NCBI GenBank assembly: GCA_030562195.1
Contig: JAUJPP010000012.1
Coordinates: forward strand, 8,928,001 to 8,992,000
Reading direction: 5' to 3'
Length of the DNA: 64,000 nt
DNA from: Nipponacmea schrenckii
Taxonomy: Eukaryota; Mollusca; Gastropoda; Lottiidae
Shown: piece after piece, positions 62,906 through 64,000 of the stretch
Position numbering within the stretch: position 1 is the first letter of the stretch
Layout: every line of letters starts with the position of its first letter
Notes under the pieces: generated by a model
The model's database searches: none
Told to the model about the DNA's origin: nothing
Seen by the model: the letters and a program-made list of their open reading frames with translations, nothing else
Program-made: the position numbers and the translations under genes

Positions 62906-64000
62906 TGTCATGTTTATACCAACCTACTTAATGATACCACATACCTATTAAGCTTTTGAAGAAAAGAAAATTATCAATCAATAAATAAAAAATCTTCACT
63001 CATGTCACAAATCAATAAGCATTTTAAAAATCAAACAATGAACCTGGTGTACTATGAAAAGGCTTTTGATTTGATAATCAATTTGTGTTATAAGATTCCA
63101 ATCGGCATTCTAAGACATATAATTGTTCGTTTCACTTCAAACACAGAGTTTTTTTAATTTCTTAATCCTGTACACAATTTCTTGTAGGGCTCAGCAGAAG
63201 AAAAATATTATCACAACATTTTTTTTGGTTTGGCACAGAAATTACCATCACAAAAATCACTACTTAATAGGTTCTGTTATTTACCATTAACCCTTAGCAC
63301 TCACAAACTAAATGTGCCATCTTTTCTTAGTTAAGTATGTAACAAGGTAGAATATGCTTGAACACTTAAAGATCAATGAATCTGTAACACCATGGCAATT
63401 TAAACTAACACTCTGATAATTCTAATACAGGTAATTTGGATAGCGAATAAAATCTCCTACGGCTAAATTTCCATCCTTGTCTCAGTCGCGATTCCAATAG
63501 ATGTACTAGTTCTCACTTTGTCACGATACAGAATGAAGATTCCATTGACTACTGTTGTACAGTAACTACGGATTAGTATTACTACATAAATCTATCAATA
63601 AAACAGGATGGCAGTTACAGGCTAAATATTATATTCTTCTATAGTCAAATGATTGACTTTTTATCAACAACTATTCTACTTAATGTCATACTTCTTAAGT
63701 TATATTAATATCATAATATATTATCAGTATAAACAAGTGGAATGACATGTGAAATACAATTCTGCTGGCAGTTTATACTTTCCAGGATGTATTTAACTGT
63801 CTACAATTAAACTCTATGCAACCTTATTAGAGGTTTCAAATAACAATTAGTTATTAAGATGTTTCACAGAAAACACTTTTATCTTACTTTCAAAGCTAAA
63901 TATGGCTTAAAGTGGCAGCAAAATCTACAGGATGCTACAAATGTAACTTATACTTTGTTTCATATGCCATGTTTGAAATTGCAGTTTGTTTATTGAAAAC

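Larger units (their letters stand above)
35985..64000 (-). other. CASK intron 1 or upstream DNA, no exon recognised
   Basis: I searched the minus strand for the initiator exon (a short acidic start followed by a 'YELCEVIGK'-like P-loop) and found none. Named repeats are listed separately. The stretches 35985-36960, 37595-40565, 42565-43455, 43640-44400, 44650-46690, 49015-49565, 50900-53755, 53995-58190, 59195-60545 and 62910-64000 contain AT-rich DNA with only short frames and (TA)n runs at about 37947 and 53097. I see no gene, RNA or regulatory site there. Confidence 0.7.

Noticed and set aside
35985..64000. First coding exon of CASK
   Set aside because: Searched for an acidic N terminus and a P-loop followed by a donor of matching phase on the minus strand. 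No segment fitted, so it is probably beyond the window.

Overview
The window is AT-rich animal DNA with short, widely spaced exons, long introns, tRNA-derived SINEs, several DNA-transposon families, minisatellites and a LINE tail. The one protein-coding gene I can support is CASK (calcium/calmodulin-dependent serine protein kinase, a MAGUK scaffold), on the minus strand. Nine coding exons lie between 35984 and 533. They run from the glycine-rich loop of the CaM-kinase-like domain, through the calmodulin-binding segment, to the start of the first L27 domain. All splice sites are GT-AG and every reading-frame junction closes exactly. The first coding exon (expected to the right) and the PDZ, SH3, Hook and guanylate-kinase exons (expected to the left) are not seen. 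The interspersed repeats with long runs of 'aagggcaataactc' and 'tcatcaaaatccat' resemble those I associate with molluscs, probably a bivalve. That placement is inference.

Layout. 1-4.7 kb: the dense exon cluster (exons 4-10) with short introns, plus a 99-nt open segment at 3095-3193 with consensus splice sites that would add 33 residues to the activation segment of the pseudokinase. 4.7-16.5 kb: intron 3, holding repeat copies, a diverged local duplication with 64-bp repeats, and a 2.6-kb segment bounded by inverted 'cagtacagcaacttt' ends with a hAT MITE nested in it. 16.5 kb: exon 3. 16.6-35.9 kb: intron 2, with a hairpin family, a MITE, a large nested fold-back complex (20.95-26.35 kb), a SINE, a LINE 3' tail, a 24-bp minisatellite and a TIR element. 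35.9 kb: exon 2. 36-64 kb: intron 1 or upstream DNA with no recognised exon. It holds several copies of a 'tacgcccac' element (the largest about 2 kb with roughly 160-bp units), more SINEs, a 26/31-bp minisatellite split by a SINE, a perfect 86-bp duplication and a 2.3-kb array of 43-bp units.

The best lead is the candidate cassette exon in CASK. Next are the repeat structures: the fold-back complex centred near 23.23 kb, the inverted 2.6-kb element ending 160 bp from the exon 3 donor, and the 'tacgcccac' family, whose copies share end positions and a hairpin but not the hairpin sequence. No rRNA, functional tRNA, CRISPR or bacterial-type operon is present.
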